From positions 5,218,001-5,282,000 of the forward strand of contig CM075675.1 in the NCBI GenBank assembly GCA_037962975.1: 64,000 nt of DNA, written 5' to 3'. The translations under genes and the position numbers were made by a program. This DNA comes from Clitoria ternatea (lineage: Eukaryota > Streptophyta > Magnoliopsida > Fabales > Fabaceae). Below, one piece after another: positions 59,623-64,000 of this stretch. The notes below the pieces were generated by a model. It searched no databases. It was not told where the DNA came from and saw nothing but the letters and a program-made list of their open reading frames with translations. Every line of letters starts with the position of its first letter. The first letter of the stretch is position 1.

Positions 59623-60325
59623 ATGCCTAGGCTTGAGAACCTAATTAGTGTTTATGTTTTCATTGAAGGCCATGTTTTATGGCATTGAGTTAATGTTTTT
59701 GACCATCAAATGAAATGTGAATAACCCGTCCTCCCCTCTTTGAAACAAGGGATGCTTCCGGTTCTGTCGGTGCTTGAAACAATTTTGTCTTCTCCATATT
59801 ACTATATCTCTAGAGTCAATAATTTTATATGTCTAGTTTAGAATTTTTCATATTCATGTCTAGTTTAGAATTTTTGGTAGACTCTTCCGTCTTGTCTTAC
59901 ATTTCACGAGTCTACGTTTTGAAAATTTTTTCCGTCTCAACATAGACTCTACGTCTTAACAACCTTGTTCTTAATCCATTTAATGCAATTCTTAAAGAAA
60001 CATATAATTAAAATAAATCTATTAGCACGATCTTATGTCCTCCAGGACAAGGAAACTGTAGTACGAGATCCAAGCGACTAGCATACATAATGCAAAGACA
60101 CAAGTGAAAATATAAGACAATGCTCCCTCCAGAATCATCATAAACACAATGAATAGTTACTGTTTTCAATAGGATCATTGTCGAAAGCACAATCTAAAAA
60201 AAGTGAAAGCTTTGGTGTTTTTAGTAGCATCTAGGAACAGTAGCCACAATGATTTAATAATTACATCAACAAGTTCATATATGTAGCAGAACTAGACCAC
60301 AACAGTTAGAAGGCTTGGAGGCACA

Positions 60326-62517
60326 TTATTTTTTCAAACTATAGTGCTTCTTTGTAGCTTCAATTACTTCCCAAGTAATGTTCATTCCTTCTGGGAAGAC
60401 AACTAAATCACCACCACCAATTTCAAAAGACCCATTAGACCCTTCAACAGTAACCTTCACTTTTCCCTCCAGAATATACATAGTCTCTTCAGCTGTGAAG
60501 GACCATGGAATTTTGGTTGGACCTCCTTCCCACCTGTTAGATGTTCAGAACCATATATGTGTTGGATAACTAACTAGTTGATTAGTAACAATATATAGTA
60601 AGAAATATATAAAACTAGCATAGTAATACTAGTAATTCATGGTGTCAGATTGTATAATAGAATAGTAATGCTAGTAATCAGTAAATGCATGCTTCCTTCT
60701 GATATTATGCCATTGAAGCCATGTCATCAGTGTGGGGTAGCTTAGACCAAAAATCCAATATGAGGGGATGGATAATGAAAATTGAAAAGGCTATGATACC
60801 TTTAAGTAACTTTATAGAATTATTGTTGTCCCTTCAATTGTGACAAAAGGAGGAAAAATAAAAGAGAAGCATGTTGTGCAATTTAGTTTTCCATATCGCA
60901 TTCTTGAACATCAACTATAAAAGTATACAGGTTTCAAGGAAAGAAATGAATATGAATCCTGTTGTCCATCAATTACGTTATCATAAATCAATAAAGATAA
61001 ACTCTGAAAAGGCAGTAAAAATATACAATTCTAAGATTCGTTTATGCAATGCTTTCTTTTTTATACTGTCTCAGTTTTGACTATTCCTCTTAAAATCTCT
61101 TAAGATGAAACGATCATCAAAACCTTTAAATGTTTGGGTTAAAAGCATAAGGTTGAAGCCCAAAATATCCACTTGAACATGCATTTTTCTATCAGAGAAT
61201 TACGAACACACGAGCAGTTAGACAAAGCAATAATTTTACTCAAAAGGAAGAAGTACCAACATTAACAGAAAGAACTCAGAAAGAAAGAAGATGTGAATTG
61301 ATAAAATTTTGACACCAAGGTCAACAACAGAATACTAACTGTTTGGCCTCGTATCTTCATCTCACATTCAACCTTCAGATGTTCTGTTATAGCAAAGCTA
61401 GCAAACTCCATATACCTTAAGATTAAAAGAATGAAGACTCTTTTGGCATTTTCATCTATCAAATTCAGCCTTTGTCTCAAGGCACTGATCCTAACAAAGA
61501 TACACCCTCATAGTTAAATTCCATAACCAACCAAAAGTAACATCCCTCGCATTTGAGGACATAATTCAACTTAAGATTGGAAATAAAGTTTTCCTAGTGG
61601 TTAAGGGAGAAGAGAAGGAAAGAGAAGTCGTGGGTTTGCTGCTAATAAAAATTAACTAACAACTAACATTTTCCTATTCAAAAAATATTCAACTCAAGGC
61701 TTAATTACTTAAACATCATAAGATAACATAGTTAAAATAACTTTCTTTTTCTTTGAAACTATCTTATTAAACAAGGGATGCCAATATTACACAAAATTCC
61801 ACAAGGGATCAAAATATATAATGTACATTTAAACTACATAGGCGTTTCTCTTCTTGGCTTTCTCTTAGATACACAAGGAAACAGGAAAAGATGAAATCAA
61901 CAGAGCGAAACCGTAGAAGCTAAACCACACTGGAGAAGGTTAAACAGAAACTGGACAACATGTTTTTTTTTTGTTTTTTTTTTTTGGTAGAAAAACTGGA
62001 CAACATGTTGAATCACAAGATAAACCTTAAGAACCTAGAAAGCAACATGGCACAAACAAATGGTACAATCATAAAAATGGCCATACTTTATAGTTGATCA
62101 CTGATCAGCCACACAAACAACCCAGAAAAAAGAACAATGTTATTGCTGTACCTGTACTACCTACCAATTGTAACACTTTAGATAGGAGTGTGAAGCACAA
62201 AAATGGCCAAGACCCAAAATTTGTTATGCAAAAAAGGTTGAAACGTTGAAGGAGGCACATCATTGAGAGCAGTGAAAAATTGAATTTTAACATGATTGTA
62301 CTTGAAAGTAAGAGTAAAAAGAAAGAAAAAGTTACTTGGGCCAAGTTGATACTCCAAGTTCATTGAGTTTCGATTGAGGTGGGTTCTTCTCTATCTTCAC
62401 TCCAAAGACCTCGTAGGTTTTCATAGCTTCTTGCTTTGGCATAAACGCTACAAACAAGAGAGACAGAAACAGAGGAACCAAAATAAGCAGTGACAAACGC
62501 TGGACAAGGGACCTCAT
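60326..62517 (-). CDS. small cupin_3 (RmlC-like) domain protein with N-terminal hydrophobic anchor, 2 exons, 129 aa
   Basis: Exon 1 (62517-62336) codes MRSLVQRLSLLILVPLF through VFGVKIEKNPPQSKLNELGV to STWPK; exon 2 (60533-60326) codes WEGGPTKIPWSFTAEETMYI, LEGKVKVTVEG, EIGGGDLVVFPEGMNITWEV and ends HYSLKK. The codon for Lys at the join is split AA|G. The second exon is a single-domain cupin of the DUF861/cupin_3 type, a small beta-barrel; plant members are of unknown function. Residues 6-25 are strongly hydrophobic, suggesting a signal anchor. An upstream in-frame ATG (about 62573) would lengthen the N-terminus, so the start is not certain. The intron is 1.8 kb. A partial duplicate lies at 52488-52698. 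Confidence 0.83.
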
Positions 62518-62649
62518 GACTTTACCAAATTGTTGTTTGTGTTTTTTTAACAAAACGCAACGTCCAACATTCATTTTTATAAATTTTTTAAGATATGGTC
62601 CTTCAGGTATTAAAATATATCTTATTTCTTTCAATAAAACTTTTTCTTT

Positions 62650-63416
62650 CCATAAAAGAATTTGAATTCTTATAACGTATTTAAATGACTTGATTGTGCA
62701 GTAAAATAAGATTAAAAAAATAATAATAAATATAAAAAATAAAAATAAAAATAATATATAAAACTAGTTCAAACTCATAAGCTAACACTTTATATTTATA
62801 TCTTTCTAGACGATGATTATTACTTAATTGTATCCAATAAAATGTAAAATAATTCAAGCCTAAAAAGTATTCAATTTGTCAAACAAATATCATGTTAGCA
62901 TTAGACGTAAGTCTAGGACTTTGAACAATGTCCAGCCAATGGGTAATAATATGTGACATTCCTCCTACTAATTTTTTTCAAAACGTGTGTCTTGAATAAA
63001 TGTTAAGAAATTTAAAAAAAAAATTAAAATTAATATGATTTGCAAAGAAGATTTAACATAATGTTTAATAAAAAATAATTTTTATTCCATAATAATATCA
63101 AGATAAACATTAAAAAAACGATAATTCAATTAACAATAAAATAAAACAGTATAGTTGGAACTTCTCACATAGCAATAGGATTGCGACTTTTGATTAGAAT
63201 GGATGATGAGACTGTTAATATTTATTCTTGACATTATTTAAAATAATTAAATTTTTGTTAAATTAATAAAAAAATGAACTCAATTTTAATTTAGTTGATA
63301 TAACAATAAACCAAACAAACATCGTAATTATAGTTTGTCAAGAGTTTTTGAAATCAAAATATATCATCTTTTCATCTTTCAAACGTTTTAAAAAAATTGT
63401 ACATAGTTTAGTATAA
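62650..63416. other. intergenic, AT-rich
   Basis: No gene or recognised element. Confidence 0.5.
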
Positions 63417-64000
63417 GTTTTTTAGGCTAAATATACTTTTGGTCTTCTATCTTTTAAAGAAATGTTAATTTGGTCCTTTAATTATTTTTTGTTCACTTTG
63501 GTCCCCTAAATGGTTTAAAATGTACTGAGCTAACATCCGTTTGCCAATGTTTATCTTCCTTCATCTTCATCTTCCTTCCTTCTTCCATCTTCCTTCTTTC
63601 CTTCTTTCATCTGCATCTTCCTTCCTTCATCTTCCTGGATGCATGCAAGGAAAGCTTCAAACAATGCAGACTCATCAAAGTGTCTTCATCTTCTTTCCTT
63701 CTTCCATCTTCCTTCATCTTCCATCTTCCTTCCTTCTTTCATCTTCATCTTCCTTCCTTCTTCCATCTTCCTTCATCTTTCTGGACCTACTACTGGTGGG
63801 GATCTGGGTGGAGCAGAGGCTTGCAAGGAGTTCACCTTCATATTAGATCAACAAAGAGTACTTGTTTCATTTTGGTCCCTTATGTTGTGTTAGTGATTTC
63901 AGTTTAGTCCCTTATGTACAATTAGTTATTTCAGTTTGGTCCCTGTCGGGTTTTATTTATTTCAGTTTGGTCACCTGACATAGACTGCTGCTTTACTCTG
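63417..64000. repeat. start of an unclassified repeat with TTTGGTCC motifs and a (CTTC)n-type array
   Basis: The segment begins with TTAGGCTAAATATACTTTTG, a string that looks like the end of a common legume repeat. It has repeated TTTGGTCCC strings at 63470-63510 and 63870-63960. The middle (63545-63785) is a low-complexity CTTCCTTC/ATCTTC array that creates spurious frames. The element runs off the window, so its class is unknown. Confidence 0.45.

Larger units (their letters stand above)
56482..59967 (+). mobile_element. hAT DNA transposon, 3486 bp, nearly intact
   Basis: Flanked by a perfect 8-bp target-site duplication TTCTTAAT (56474-56481 and 59968-59975). Short imperfect terminal inverted repeats begin CAGTGTTGTTA on the left and, read from the right end, CAAGGTTGTTA. 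Further inverted similarity (GACGTAGA, GAGACGG) lies just inside. It encodes a BED-DUF659-hAT transposase with two lesions. The duplicated segment at 50.8-53.2 kb shows the uninterrupted site. Confidence 0.93.
56300..61480. repeat. segmental duplication, copy B
   Basis: Collinear with copy A (50800-53165) once the hAT element (56482-59967) is set aside. It holds the cupin exon 2 and part of the cupin intron. Because this copy continues to the cupin exon 1 at 62.4 kb, it is the better candidate for the original order. Confidence 0.8.

Noticed and set aside
63541..63907. three overlapping frames of 75-101 codons rich in Phe, Leu, Ser and His
   Set aside because: All translate the CTTCCTTC/ATCTTC low-complexity array.

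Overview
The window is nuclear DNA of a flowering plant, almost certainly a papilionoid legume. The genes are split by short AT-rich introns, the gaps are full of retrotransposon and DNA-transposon debris, and the disease-resistance sequences are of the TIR-NBS-LRR (TNL) type with the C-terminal jelly-roll (C-JID) extension common in legumes. I cannot name the species from sequence alone. Exon joins below were worked out by reading splice sites and checking that reading phase is kept; there was no transcript evidence or database search.

Layout. 1-6.8 kb: AT-rich intergenic DNA with LTR-like remnants. 6.8-13.8 kb (+): a complete 15-exon mitochondrial-type CLPX AAA+ unfoldase gene. 15-22 kb (-): a complete five-exon TNL gene (1050 aa) with a conserved 3' flank. 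22.5-27.8 kb: a young, gag-only (TR-GAG/LARD-like) Ty3-type LTR retrotransposon with 958-bp LTRs and a perfect target-site duplication. 29.3-31 kb: a copia remnant and a TIR-domain fragment. 31.3-34.3 kb: a Mutator-like element with about 213-bp terminal inverted repeats, carrying decayed mudrA N-terminal and GRF zinc-finger remnants in convergent orientation. 34.5-40.8 kb (-): two more copies of the TNL 3'-flank block and a second TNL that is a pseudogene, cut off at its 5' end by repeats. 42.7-47.4 kb (+): the gene for the RNA polymerase common subunit RPB6 (142 aa), with a LINE in its fourth intron. 47.8-50.6 kb (-): the 5' end of one and the 3' end of another ERD6-like sugar transporter. 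50.8-53.2 kb and 56.3-61.5 kb: two diverged copies of a duplicated segment carrying a small cupin gene; only the second cupin copy is complete. Between and inside them lie a shrunken copia element, copia and RTE fragments, a TIR-only ORF and a nearly intact hAT element. 63.4-64 kb: the start of another repeat.

How it works together. The housekeeping genes CLPX and RPB6 frame an unstable TNL cluster that evolves by duplication, internal deletion and transposon insertion. At least five TIR-derived sequences (17.5-21.9, 30.3-30.5, 37.1-40.8, 50.6 and 55.3-55.7 kb) sit on the same (-) strand, but only one is a full-length gene. The duplicated cupin segment serves as an internal control: each copy shows the site of the other's insertion before the element arrived.
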